Assembly (NCBI GenBank): GCA_948567375.1
Contig: OX419757.1
Location: 45,446,001 to 45,510,000, forward strand
Length of the DNA stretch: 64,000 nt
Source of the DNA: Lunularia cruciata
Lineage: Eukaryota; Streptophyta; Marchantiopsida; Lunulariales; Lunulariaceae
Direction of reading: 5' to 3'
The position numbers were made by a program, and so were the translations under genes. Positions 34,295-45,479 of this stretch are shown here, piece by piece (the stretch's first letter is position 1; every line of letters begins with the position of its first letter). The notes under the pieces were generated by a model, which worked only from the letters and a program-made list of their open reading frames with translations, did not search any database and had not been told where the DNA came from.

Positions 34295-37065
34295 CCATCA
34301 CCATTAAGGAGTCGTCCTGAGGGAGATCCTGGAAAATAGGATGTAGTAAGAGATGCACTTGTGCATTGAGAGGAAATCAGGAGAGTTAGTGCGGGAGTCG
34401 GTCAAAAGAGTAGTCACTAACCTAGAGTGGAGGAGAGGAAGATGGGCGGTGGAAAGAAGAACTCAGAATTTGCAATGAGAAATCATACAATTTGGAGATT
34501 AGATGTGATCGCAAGAATCAAAGTCTTGAGCATGCTTTAAGTCACATTTCTGGCATGGAACTGGAACCTTAGTTTTCCAAGTTTCATGACCAAGATCATC
34601 AAGAGTAAATGTCTTGATGGACCCAAGGCAGAGAGTAAGACAAGAAATCCAGCTCGATGGACAGAGTCGGATTGGAGGTTAGTACTCGGAAGAGAGGCGG
34701 GTGAGGAGCAGGGAGCCACATTCTTGGGGAAAGGAGAAGTAGTTGAAGAAACCCAAGAAGTGCGAGATGCCTTTTCTTCAAAATGCATGAAGAATGGTTA
34801 TAAAGTTAAGAGTTACAAGGACCTTGTGAGGAGAGGCATTGTAGGAGCAATGATGACCATCTTCAAGCCTGAGCAAACCACTTATATGATGAAACATAAA
34901 ATGGTGTTCTTCCATAAGATGTTTGCAGGGGAACCAATCAATTGGGCAAAGTGCTTCCATCAACACACAAGACAAATGGTGTGGAATTTGAGGAACAAGT
35001 TGCCTCCACACTACATTGTGCCACTTGCAGCCCACTTGGGATTAAATTTGCTGAACATGGCGGAAAGACGCAAGATGGTGTTGCACTTCCATCCCAACTT
35101 TAGAAGAGATGTTGACAAGGAGGAGCAGCAATACATTTTGTAGATTAGAAGCAATGATGAGTACTACGCACAAACAGAGTGGAGTGTGCGTTTGGGAGTG
35201 AATGCTCTAAAGTCAAAGAAGAGGAGTCAAGAAGAAGAAGAAGAAGAAGAAGAAGAAGAAGAAGCAATGATGAGACCTTGGAAGACATTTTGTAGATTAG
35301 AAGCAGTGATGAGTACTACGCACAAATAGAGTGGAGTGTGTGTTTGGGAGTGAATGCTCTAAAGTCAAAGAAGAGGAGTCAAGAAGAAGAAGAAGAAGTT
35401 AGAAGAAGAAGAAGAAGAAGCAATGATGAGACCTTGGAAGACCAAAAAAAGAAAACCCAAGGAAGGACCTGGTGGTGATTGTCATTAGGCAAAGAATCAT
35501 AAGGGGAAGTTGAGTACAAGTTAGAAGACTTGGGAAGAGAGGAAGAACCTGAACTCACGTTGCAAAGTGGTGAAGCGAGTAGTGATAGTGAAGATGGAGT
35601 GGAGATGCAGCCGGTACTAGAGGAAGAAGAAGGAAAGCTGGAGAGTGCAAAAGAAGATAACCCGAGACAAGGAGACAAAGTTCTAGAGAAGAAGGAGAAC
35701 AGAGTGATCATTTAGAGAGGTGTATGCTCCAGAAGAAAGGTGACATGTGAGGCGGGGCCAAGTAGAAGGAGAGAAATGGAGAGTGGAAGTTTGGGGAGCA
35801 AAGAATCCATTCCAATAAGGCAACTACAGCTAAGAAGAAGAGTGTCAAGCAAAGAAGGAGAAAAGCCCACAAGCCAAGGTGAATCAGAGCAAAGGAGTAG
35901 AGTATCTGCAAGAGATTGTATGCCTATTGTTAATGAAGTTGGAGGAGAGAGAAATGTAGTTGAAGTTGAAGAAGAGAGAAATGTAGTCAAAGAAGTTGAA
36001 GAAGAGAGAAATGTAGTTGGAGTGCCGGAGGTAAAGACTATGTTGCAGGTGTTGGCAAAGTTAGAAGAAGAAAACTCATAGTTGAAGAAGATCATAACTC
36101 AAGGAGAGGAACAAAAGGAAGTACTATGAGTAGATGCAGTAGTACAAAACTAGGTAACTGAGAATTTAAAGAAGGAAGTGGGAAGTAAAGAGAGAATAAT
36201 AGAGCAAAACGTCATGGTGAAAGAAAGATAGATAGTTGAGTATGAAATCTTGAAACAATAGTTTTCTTATTCATGATTAGAAATCATCCATGCTATGGCA
36301 AGAGTAGCAAAGAAGGAGCAAGAGCTCGATAGAGTGATGGAGAGTGTAGAAGAGAAGAAGCAGCTCTTGCAATGAGAGTTGACAATGAGATATATAGAGG
36401 AAGAAAGATTAAGGGAGTTACTTTGTAATTTGGAAGAGAAGATGGTTCAAAAGGAGAAGGAGAAGGAGACGGTGAAAGCCAAATTCAAGGCAGAATTGGT
36501 GATATATAGGGAAGATAGGCTGGTGCATCGAGAATGGGAGAGAAGGATGAGGCTTAAGCCATTGAAGGAGATAGTAGTAAAGATGAATGCAATGCTAAGT
36601 ACAAAAGCCAGTATGAGGACTGAATAAACAAGATTGCACAAGTTAAGGTTGTTGGTGCAAGAGATAAGGAGAAGAAATGCAAAGGATAAAGATTTGAATC
36701 CTTTGTTGATTAGTCTCAAAACTCGTGTAGAAGGAAGATATTGGAAGTGGAAGACAATATCACAATTAGATTAGATTTAATTAAGTTAGAGATAGATAAA
36801 CTTTGGAAGGATGTAAGAGCAAAGCTAGAAGTAGATAAGATAGGAGTACATATATCTTTAGAGTTACCATTGGAGATATTAGAGAAGAGTGGGTTGGAGG
36901 ATAAATAATTAGAAAGGTTACCCATGATGGGAATTACAAATCAAGAAGAAGATGTGTTAGAATTAGTAGAAGAATTAGTAATTGTGAAACCCGAGGATAG
37001 AGTAGTATGTGTGGTTACTTTGGGATTGGAAGCCAAGGAAGAGGTAGACATCGGATCAGAGTAGT
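34295..37065 (+). pseudogene. A2 ORF: coiled-coil protein, broken
   Basis: Homologue of the A1 ORF. The start codon is lost (ATAAGTAATTTCCC where A1 has ATGTCGAGTAATTTTCC). The longest open block is 34586-35143: TKIIKSKCLDGP, ARWTESDWRLVLG, MVFFHKMFAGEPINWAKCFH, QMVWNLRNKLPPHY. Then a 152-bp duplication, an acidic block (35530-35715), and coil blocks at 35740-36081 and 36379-36627. A TAG after ...YEILKQ (about 36260) is at the same place as in A1 (27275). Ends near 37065 with the same ...DIGSE-stop as A1. Confidence 0.65.
35134..35440 (+). repeat. 152-bp tandem duplication with (GAA)n in A2 ORF
   Basis: Units start CATTTTGTAGATTAGAAGCA at 35134 and 35286, each ending in an AGAAGAAG microsatellite and GCAATGATGAGACCTTGGAAGAC. 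A1 has a single copy, so the duplication is private to A2. Confidence 0.88.
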
Positions 37066-37862
37066 AACAATTTTGAGATTTGAAGAGGCAGATATGAAGA
37101 GGTGCATTGTCAGTTTGGATCTGCATGTAGGAAGAGTTGTTAAGAAATGGTATTTTTGTTATTAACTCTCAAGTGCTCTGCTATTTAAAGGAGGCATTTG
37201 TAGTGTTATGTTATTTAGTGCTCATAATTTTTGAGAATAGATAAAGCAAAGTGTTGTGAAGTAGTGCTTCTTGCTTTAGCTTAATTCTGAGTATCAGCAT
37301 TGTGTTTGTGTTTGTGAGTGTTGGGAGAATTTCAAAGTGCAAATCAGTCTGTTTGTTGGACGTTGGATTTTGCAGCCTTGATCTTCATTTTGTGTGTTTG
37401 ATCCTGAGTGAAGTGCAATTGGAGCAATGCATTGACAGATCTGAGAGGAATTGTAATGATGGTAGTATTCTGCAATTATGAGTGCAACATAGTGTTGATG
37501 TGAAGCAATTTTGATTGAGGAAGTTGTGCCTTTAATGGAGGGGTGGAACACAATTCTGAGGCAAAGTCATTTTGTAGTGAAGTGCCATTTTTAGGAGAGA
37601 CTGAATCATCACAATCAAGATTGTTTGGAAACATTTGATGGAGTTGTGATTAAGTGTGACAAATTGTTGTGATGAGACTGCAAGTCAGTGCTTGTTAATC
37701 TCTTCTAGGTGTAGTTGCTATTTGAGCGATTAAAGACAAAACCAAGAAAGAACTACTTGTTACTGTTTGACTTTGCATTTGACCAATTTTGAATACTATC
37801 TCTACGGGAACAAACTTTACTTGCCTGATTACCACAAAAGTGATATTTGCTGGGTTGTCACA

Positions 37863-37864
37863 TG

Positions 37865-37904
<40 letters not shown>

Positions 37905-38236
37905 AGACTACCCCAATGACACTTGATGCTATTACATGCTACAATATCTTGAGGTTTTGCCTTCTAAAGTCCTCGTGTTGGAATGACATGATGATGTTGT
38001 TTGGAAGGATTATATGTGCAATTCTACACCATGCCACCTCCTAAACATTGATGGCACTATGGATCCAAGCTTGGCAGTTTTATGTGCAGGCTTGCAATGT
38101 ATATTATGTGTTCTTTTGGTAGAGTTGCTACTATAGTGGTGTGTGATAGTTGTTTAAGAGGATGACATATGCCATGTTGACTCTTCCCATCATGGTGGTT
38201 CTTCAAGGAAAATGGTTATGTCCTATATGTATTTGA
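37863..38236 (+). pseudogene. P2: integrase tail and second PHD finger
   Basis: Resumes the P2 frame after A2, now with a (TA)17 run at 37867-37900 that replaced the short TATGTATATC of other copies. MDPSLAVLCAGLQCILC (about 38058-38109) leads in frame into the first PHD Cys pair (38098 and 38107). After a one-base loss the core CDSCLRG-stop-HMPC follows. A second shift gives LQGKWLCPICI and the same terminal TGA at 38234. Six to eight zinc ligands can be read across the shifts. Confidence 0.78.
37867..37900. repeat. (TA)17 microsatellite
   Basis: Unbroken TA run starting in the right-hand target duplication of A2. It lies within a formerly coding TATGTATATC stretch of P2. Confidence 0.95.
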
Positions 38237-38401
38237 CCTATAGCTAGTTCACCCTTTATCTGATATAGATTGCAAATAGGTGACTAACATTGAGGCTCAA
38301 TAGCACTTGGCCACTTGATCTTTGCCCACTATAGGGCATGTCACATACTTGGAGTAGATGGCTATTTGGAGTTAAAGGGAACTAACCACTAGCTAGGGAG
38401 G

Positions 38402-39030
38402 TGATTGTGGCACTTTAGATTCATGTTTACTTATGTGTGAGTTGTGCTTCTATAGTGTATGATGTTGACAAAGATGGATATACGCATAATAATTATCATG
38501 ACATTTGTAGTGCCAAAGCTAGTTTGCTCAAACGCCAGAGTGGAAGTGTTGGCAATTCAAATTTATTTTGGTAATTACTCATGGACTACTTATTGGTGAT
38601 CAGATTTCATGTTTGGGCTACTTATCACATGGTGAGATCCACCATCACTTGCACCATTCACACTATTGTTGTCAATGGTGCTTTTAGGACTAGAGACCTA
38701 GGTCAAGCAAAGGAGTATACTTTTGAAATGCAGCTCCAAGAACTCACTTCTTTGATGTTGAGCCTTTGAGTTTCTGGCAATGGTGGACAAAGGCCAGCAA
38801 GTGTCACTTGGGGTCTTAGTAATGGATGTGGCTTGATTGTAATCAATGCTCAATTGTTGGCAAATTATTGAGTGAAGGATCAAGTACCAATCTGATTTGA
38901 GTGTGATTTGAATGTAAGAATGAACTGATTATTGTGGCACTTTCGAGTCCATGTATGATTGAATTGTGCTTTTGTAGTATATAATGTTTACAATGATGTA
39001 TATTGTGTAGCAATGTATATAAGCACAACA
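38402..39030 (+). repeat. P2 3' LTR
   Basis: Starts TGATTGTGGCAC after a purine-rich AGCTAGGGAGG and ends CACAACA. The same ~100-bp segment is found at its start and again from about 38934. It shares its body with 3141-3650, 32114-32768 and 62926-63580. Confidence 0.75.
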
Positions 39031-41488
39031 CTAATCCTACCTATTGATCTTATCCTAAGCACAATTAAGAGGTGATTGCACATCTCTTACTCATCACAAC
39101 TATTATTGTCTCTTGCCCATCAAAACTACTATTGTTTGTTTACTCTATGTGTAATTACATTTCCAGAATCTTCAGCTATAAAACTATCATGTAGTCTATA
39201 AAGTATGTTAGGCCAAAGGTTGTCTAAGATGAAGAGCTTCCAAGGCCAAAGATAGCTCTAGGCAAAAAGTTCATTTTTACACTAAATATATTTTTTCCTA
39301 TTTCCTTTTGGCTAGAATATCTTCATCCTAAAATCTACTAGAATGAACTACCTTTGCTTTTCAAACTTTGACCAATAAATCTATCATATCTTTTATTCTT
39401 GAAATCGTTTCCAATAGCATCTTTGTGGACTCCTGAAATGTTTTTGAGGTGTACTCGAGTAGTCAATTGACTTGCTTCTATAGGCGCTCATCTATATATA
39501 ATTTTGCAATTAGAGAGTTTGCTTAGGATCTCAAATCCCAAGCCTTCAACTTCTCCAAGGAGAACTCCGCTACCTCCTTTGCAATTTCCACAAGCTGGTC
39601 CCACACCATCTCCATCCTTACCACGATCATGGTCTTCTCCATGTTGAAATGTGTATAAATTTCCTTCATCTTAGCCAAGATCTCTTCCCAAATAGCTACT
39701 CAATCTTTCTTGCATTCTTCCTCGTTCTCTTTGATGTTCTCCATGAGCTTCTTTACTTGCACATTGGCCACTTGTAGCTTCTCTTGATGTCATACTTATG
39801 TTGCAACAAGGGCCACTTTTACCTTGTCAACTTCTCCCTTTAGCGCATCAATTACTTCTACTTGAGCCTTTACTTCTTCCTCAAGTTGAGTCCAATGGCA
39901 CACTTCTTCTTCCTTTAGCTTTTTTTCCTCTTGCACCTTCTTCTCCAAGGCTGCTCCTTCTTCTCTAAGCTTGGCTACTTTGTGCACCAAGTCATTCTTC
40001 TTTTTCTTGTCTCCAAGCATTGAGCACAAACTTCCACTAAATGGTCCCAAGCTTGCATTTGTTCTTGCACCACTCCTTGTGCTAATTGTTGGAGATGATT
40101 GAGAAGGGTAACACAATCCATAACCTTCCCATGACATTCTATATACATGAGAAAAAGATGCTCCATCAAGTCCAAATTCAGGCCTATTGTGTGCACAATC
40201 AACTTAGAAATTTTCACCACAAACACCCATGCAACATCTCTTCTACTCAGGCTAGAGTTCTTTAATTTTCTAAACAAGGCCAAAGGTCTACTCTCCTCCC
40301 TCTTAATCTTGACAAAAAGCATAGGTTTGTCTTGCTCTGGTTCCTCCTTTGTTTATTTGGGGACTTGGGTCTTGGACAGTCCTTCATCCTTAAGCTTACC
40401 TTTCGGTTGAAGTCCTTCCTTTGGTTGACGTTCACCTTTGACCTAAAGTCCTCCCTTGGCATAATCTTTCACCTATGTGTGTGAATTCTACATCCACCTT
40501 GGCATACATTTGCACCCTCATCACTCTTTTGTGATGCTCTTCAAAATGTCATGTGGGGAAGAAGTTATGGAGATAATTCTCCTTCTCAGCTAGGGTTAGC
40601 AAATCCATCCCTAAGTAGAAATGGATGACAAAAGGAGATACCAAAGTCACTCCTTCTTTGTTCATGTTTCCCAAAAACTCCTTTGCCTTTGCTCAGAACA
40701 TTGCTGCCCAATTGATAAGTCTTCCTTGGTACATGTACTCAAAGAAGATTGTTTACTATTATTCAAGTAAGTTGTTCATTTAGACTTGAACAACTTCATT
40801 ATTGATTCTACCATGATCCTTCAGGCAGAATCTTTAATTTTAGGGACAGACCAACCATTGTTGGTCTTGTCATCTTTGACTGTAGCCTTGAATTTTGCTT
40901 TGAAAGTTAGAGCAAGTCTAAGTATTGTGTAAAGTAGTGGCGTTTAAAGGAGAACTCCTAGGCCTCTATACTATTTGCCAATGTTCCTCTATCCAAGCAA
41001 AAAGATTTCCTCTCAGGATCTCTATCTTTAGATCACAATTGTCCCTGATCTCATGCAACATTGCATGGTCACTTAACTCCTAATTCCATAGCAATAACTC
41101 CAACTTCTTGTTGCAGACTAATTCATGTCTATAATGCAATGCCCACTTAACCAATCCTAGGGACTTGATTATAAACCCAAGTGCACTTCTCATTTTCCTA
41201 GGCCCTCAAGGAGTTGCTACTTCCTTTCCTTTCAATCCTCTAATTCTTCCTAATCCATCTCACCCTTCTATATCCTCCTCACATAGTCACACATTCTTAC
41301 AATTTGAATTTCTAAGTGTTTGAACTTCTCACAAAGGGTGAAGAAATCTTAACAAGTCTTGCACTAATTAACCCTGTAAAAAGTAAAAAGGATGTAAGCC
41401 CAATGGGGATATTGAAGGTGATGGCCCAACCATTACAAATACTTGTAGGTGTGCCTTTTGGTGAGCAATCACTTCTTGCACATATAAG
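39031..41488 (-). mobile_element. ORF-bearing LTR-like element, subfamily B (copy B2), main part
   Basis: Minus-strand homologue of B1. In minus direction: N-terminal block near 41190-40830 (KSLGLVKWAL, ATVKDDKTNNGWSVPKIKD), then the domain (MKLFKSK, TTYLNN), then a coil-rich part at 40137-39796 (VAKLREEGAALEKKVQEEKK, LEEEVKAQVEVIDALKGEV). Its promoter part was carried away to 48521-48930 by insertion of the chromovirus at 41489-48520, with target duplication ATAAG/GTAAG. Broken by many stops. 3' end not defined. Confidence 0.55.
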
Positions 41489-42087
41489 TGTAATACAGGC
41501 ATCTAGATATATTATCTAAAGGTGAAAATTGGCTTGTTAACATCTAGAAGTATGTTTTGTACAATGAGATAGGTAGATCAAACAAAGGTGTTACCAAAAG
41601 AGTACTTCTACTAATAGGGAAGAAGCCAAAAATAGCTTGAAAACTTTAGAGCCAATTTTGGATGCCTAAACAGATGAATTAGGCCACAAAAGTGGAAAAA
41701 ATGTCATCCCTCAAGGGATAAATGCGTGCTTTCTCCCTCTTATGATTTTTCTTGTTGAGAGCTTTCCAATGGTACCTCACCCGCATGATTCTAACCTCCA
41801 TACAAGAAGATTCCCTAAAGATTCTCCTTGGTCAAACCGGTTTAACCAACTGGATAGGACAAGGACTGACATGTCACCCATCCAAATAACAAATCCAAGG
41901 GCGGAGCTCACTAGCAAGTCACCAATTCATGTATTTGATTCAAGGGTGGAGCTTCCTTTGAGGGGATCCTCTTTGCTATATAATCAAGAGAAGGTGCTCC
42001 TTTGAGGCATTGGAGGATTGAGCATGAAATCTATATTTTCTCTCTTGTATCTCTCTTGGAGAGTTCTCTTGTCCTTGAAGTATTACA
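41489..42087 (+). repeat. Chromovirus 5' LTR
   Basis: Begins TGTAATACAGGC, ends AAGTATTACA, and is followed by ATGGTATCAGAGTGG. Pairs with 47924-48520. Related solo or partial copies lie at 20827-21538 and 61855-62494. Confidence 0.88.
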
Positions 42088-42088
42088 A

Positions 42089-42099
42089 TGGTATCAGAG
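42089..42099 (+). other. Primer binding site (initiator tRNA-Met type)
   Basis: TGGTATCAGAG two bases after the LTR end, the usual plant retroelement priming site. In the copy at 62494 the same site has decayed to TGATATCAAAG by G-to-A changes. Confidence 0.85.
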
Positions 42100-42714
42100 T
42101 GGGTGTTTTAACCCAAGAAAGTGGATCACCCCTCTTGGAAGAGCACGATCTATTTAAACTGAGTAATTTGAGGTGGAGAACATAGTGCAATTTCAAGATT
42201 TGAAAGTGCTTTAGAGAGCATATGGGATGGATGCATCTAGAGGATAATTTATTGCACCTAGCTTCCCATTTTTTAATCCATTCCACATCAAGATTATACA
42301 TCCAACATGAGCAAATGAGAGTATCTCTAGTTTATCACTTAGGAGCAGAATATATGGACATAGTGATGAATTCACCAAACCCGGTGATTCTACTTGTGGT
42401 GGTATACGATATAGAGTGGGATTTGACAATCTACATTCTGTTATGATGTTATGGATCTGATAAACATGATCCTCACACTTTTAACATGCAAGTAAAAATC
42501 CATCATGTAGTTAGATCAAAAGTGATGTTTAGGGAGTTGTAGTCCTCAATTTTGGTGAGGAATATTATCAACAAGTGATAGCATCTAAGGTCCCAATGGT
42601 AATATCCATAGTTTGTGTACTCTCTAGAGTGATCATTCTAACTCTTTATTGAAGTAGGAAGTAGCAATGTAACATTGGTCGTATGTAGGAATCATGGATC
42701 TATAGTTGTAGGAG

Positions 42715-43470
42715 TTGATGCAAGGAATGCAAGGGATGTTGAACAAGTTTCAAGAAATCAAGGTGACCATGGAGAAATTGCAAAATCAAATATATACTAT
42801 CAAGAATGATCAAGTAATGCAAGAAGAGGAGCTATCTCAACAACCAGGACCAACAATTGAAGAACTTGGAGAATTATGCATGTCAATGACACAAATTTCA
42901 ATCAACAACCAAGCCACATTGTTACTACAAATGAAAAAGACGTACAACACAAGCCTTATAAGGGACAACGTTCCATGGGAGTAGTGGAAAATTGGATTTC
43001 AAAATTTAATTGATACCTTCAATTGTTCATAACGACAATCATTGATCATTCTGCAAGTGTGTTTGCATGTGGGTACTTGATTGATAAAGCCTTCACATGG
43101 TATGACGCTTGGGAGAAATCATTGTTGGTAAAAGGAAGAGAGATCACTTGGACAGCCATGCGAGAAGGGCTGCTCAAGAATTTCCAATCTATGGATTCCG
43201 TGCAAATGGCCCAAACCAAACTCTGGGGGTTGAAGCAGAAGAATAGCACACAAGAGTATGTGGAGGCATTTTTGGATCTATAAGTTGCAATAACCAATAT
43301 GAGTCCAACTAAAGCTCTTGACAATTTCAAGAGACGATTAAAAGAGCGGATTTGCCAAGAGGTAATGGGAAAAACCTTATACTATTTTTGAAGCCATTGT
43401 GTGCACCCAAAGAATAACAGGGGTGCTTGGAGGAGGTGAGGTGATAACACCAATGCAAAACTATCAGGCC
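42715..43470 (+). pseudogene. Chromovirus gag (capsid) relic
   Basis: A coil-like N-terminal part (MLNKFQEIKVTMEKLQNQ, 42715-42984), then after a stop and shift the Ty3 capsid block at 43023-43330: KAFTWYDAWEKSLLVKG, REITWTAMREGLLKNF, LWGLKQKNSTQEYVEAF. These fit the retrotransposon gag pattern A--W-------W----L---F. Cut at 43470 by solo LTR L; the zinc knuckle lies beyond it. Confidence 0.75.
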
Positions 43471-43808
43471 TGTAACACCCATTTGTGCATGTGTGTGGTA
43501 TTTTGATATTTAGCTTGGTATTACAAGTACTTGAGAGATATTATTTATATAGAGATAAAGGATGGTTCTACATTAGACATGATTAGTTAAAGTTAGTCAT
43601 AGCTACGATAGAGGGAGACTTTACTTTAGAGGAAGTGGAAAATATGAGCACCACTATATTGGATTTTAGTGTGTTGACTTGGTATTATTCCTAGGTGTTT
43701 GGCTTTGAAGAAAGAGTTGAGAACTTGGGCCCACAAGCCTTTTTGTTTTGGATTCTTCTTTAGTCCAAGGATAGCCCATGTGAAGGAATGCTTGACTTAT
43801 TGATTGGG

Positions 43809-44233
43809 TGTAATAGTATGGAGTTTAGCAACATAGTTAGTAAGGCTAAAAAAGTAGAGAATAAGGCAAATTAGCCTAGAATATTCCAAAAACATCTAGG
43901 AAGCTTCTTGGGAAGCTTCTTGACTAGTTAACTTGCGCTCCAAGTAGGTAGCTTCTAGAAGGAAGCCTCTAGAAGCTTCTAACTAGCTTAGCTTGCACGC
44001 CAAGTAGGCGGTTTCTAAAAGGAAGCTTCTTGAGAAGCTTCCTAGTTAACTTGGCTTGCACTCTAAGAAAGCGGCTCAAGGAAGCTTCTTGAGAAGCTTC
44101 TCAAGGGCCTTGTATGCTACCTATAAATACCAAGGCCGAAGCTCATGCTAGGCACTTTGAGTTTTCCCTCATTCAAGTGTCTCAATGTGAGTTTCCATTC
44201 TCCTATTTCTCTCCTTGGTCTTGGTCTTTTACA
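43809..44233 (+). mobile_element. Small solo LTR 'M', copy M1
   Basis: 425 bp, TGTAATAGTATGG...CTTTTACA, flanked by exact 5-bp duplications TTGGG (43804-43808 and 44234-44238). Inserted inside solo LTR L. Homologous to M2 (24024-24389, opposite strand). Contains seven exact GAAGCTTC palindromes between about 43899 and 44101, a TTCTAGAA, and a TATA box CTATAAATACC at 44121-44131 about 20 bp after the last palindrome. No coding potential: a 74-residue ORF over its 3' part looks spurious. Confidence 0.92.
43899..44101 (+). promoter_or_regulatory. Heat-shock-element-like GAA/TTC array of M1
   Basis: GAAGCTTC units occur as pairs four bases apart at about 43899-43919, 44022-44042 and 44081-44101, plus a single at about 43971. 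A TTCTAGAA core is at about 43953-43960. GAATATTCC with a decayed third unit is near 43880. Each unit fits GAAnnTTC. Followed by the TATA box at 44121. Known heat-shock-responsive LTRs (ONSEN/ATCOPIA78 in Arabidopsis) use such sites; the response here is inferred. Confidence 0.6.
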
Positions 44234-44758
44234 TTGGGTCAAGATAAGATCACATACTTAGTGGAATATGCCCATGTGGATGGATATTCCTTATTCTTTA
44301 TACTTTATATATTCTTTATAATTTTTGACTTTCCTTGACTTTTAGCCTAGGAACTTGAGTAACTATGGTGAATAGTAACTTTAGTGAGTAACTATTTCAT
44401 AAGTATATAAACAAGGGGTGAGGAGGTACTCATCACCCTTTCATTTGCAACTATCTTTCTCATTGAGTCCTCTAGTGAGCAATGTCATGAGTCTTGGAGC
44501 AATATGATGGCGTTGGGGTTCCTTGCCTTCTTAGTCCATGGTGCGCTACCATAATAGCCATCAGAGGTTCATCCTGAGTCAGAGACATGCCGGCTCATAG
44601 GCCGAGACACACCATTTTGATGGACCAGTTCCTATGGAATTGGGCAACATTTTGTTCTAAGATAGAGGAGCAAGACTTCTCCAAGGAGAACGAGGATGGG
44701 TCAAAGAAAGGAGAGTAGGAGTCCCACGGGGAGAAGAGCTCAAGTAGAATAACAACAA

Positions 44759-44800
44759 TGTTACAATTGTGAACAAATTGGGCACATAACTATCAATTGT
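44759..44800 (+). pseudogene. Chromovirus gag zinc knuckle
   Basis: CYNCEQIGHITINC, an exact CX2CX4HX4C. It sits just after the L insertion and ahead of the protease, in the order expected for a Ty3 Gag. Confidence 0.85.
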
Positions 44801-44906
44801 TGTGCTCGTTATCTTAGAGGCCCTCGGCCTCCATACAAGTGACCTCTCAACCACATGGAGAGGAAAATTGATATGAAGATATGGAAACCGCATTGGAAAA
44901 CAAACA

Positions 44907-45300
44907 TTGCCAATAAATGTACCTTGCGGCCTTACTAGCTCGATGAAGAAGAGTAAAAGTGGGAGGAGGAAGAGGACGAGTGTGCAAAGAAGGAGGAAGA
45001 TAAATGCACAATTAATTGTTGTAAATGGAGTGCTAGAAGGCGATCCGGTGAGAGTGTTGATAGACCTTGGAGCAATAGAGAATTTCTTGTCTTGCTTTGT
45101 TGCAATAAGGTTGGGGATGGAATTAAACAAGGATGAGAAGAACAAAGTAGAGTTACCTAATGGTTAGATAGAGTAGATTGAGTCATTACCTAGAAAGATA
45201 ATACTCTCTATAGGAAGGTATCATGAAGCAATCAAGTAGTGAGTAATACAACTAGATTGTTATGATGTAATCTTAGGTATGTCGTGGATGGATCACTACA
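44907..45300 (+). pseudogene. Chromovirus protease relic
   Basis: AQLIVVNGVLEGDPVRVLID followed by LGAIENFLS: a retropepsin flap-and-catalytic region in which the catalytic D-S/T-G-A reads D-L-G-A (about 45062). A downstream YDVILGMSWMDHYNP-like block near 45260-45306 fits the protease C-terminal G-DWL region. Confidence 0.78.
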
Positions 45301-45479
45301 ACCCCATGGTGGATTGGAGAAAGAAAGTAGTGAAAACTAGTCAATGGAAGATCTTTGGGATTAAAAGGAAGATCATAAAGGCAAGAGTTTCCTCTGTATG
45401 TCATAAGGACCACATCAATTGGTAAGATAGGTAGATTTTTCATGGGTTTAATAAGAGAAGTCTAGAGTGCCTAACATAA

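Larger units (their letters stand above)
33866..37862 (+). mobile_element. ORF-bearing LTR-like element A, copy A2 (complete, 3997 bp)
   Basis: Precisely delimited: TGATT (33861-33865), then TGTGGTACCC ... GGGTTGTCACA, then TGATT (37863-37867). The host P2 integrase tail continues on both sides. No terminal direct repeat longer than a few bases. Yet near the 3' end (about 37800-37862) it has the ATCTCTACGGGAACAA motif and TTACCACA, which resemble the R/U5 end of plant Ty3 LTRs; this motif is absent near the 5' end. Best reading: a solo LTR about 4 kb long with its ORF in U3. A TATA box is at 34253-34260 and a second possible one, TATTTAAAG, near 37172. Confidence 0.8.
43471..44597 (+). mobile_element. 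Solo LTR 'L', copy 2 (split by M1)
   Basis: Starts TGTAACACCC, ends GCCGGCTCA. AGGCC precedes the start (43466-43470) and recurs one base after the end (44599-44603), a 5-bp target duplication with one extra T. Without M1 and its duplication the LTR is about 697 bp, matching copy 1 at 8500-9188. Inserted in chromovirus gag. Confidence 0.85.

Noticed and set aside
33866-37862. Element A2 as a DNA transposon (ends TGTG...CACA look like inverted repeats)
   Set aside because: Only four to five terminal bases mirror each other, the TSD is 5 bp with TG/CA ends, and the 3' end has an R/U5-like signature; an LTR origin fits better.
43899-44101. Regularly spaced palindromes as a CRISPR-like array
   Set aside because: Eukaryotic retroelement context, irregular spacing and units of 8 bases; they fit promoter sites of LTR M.
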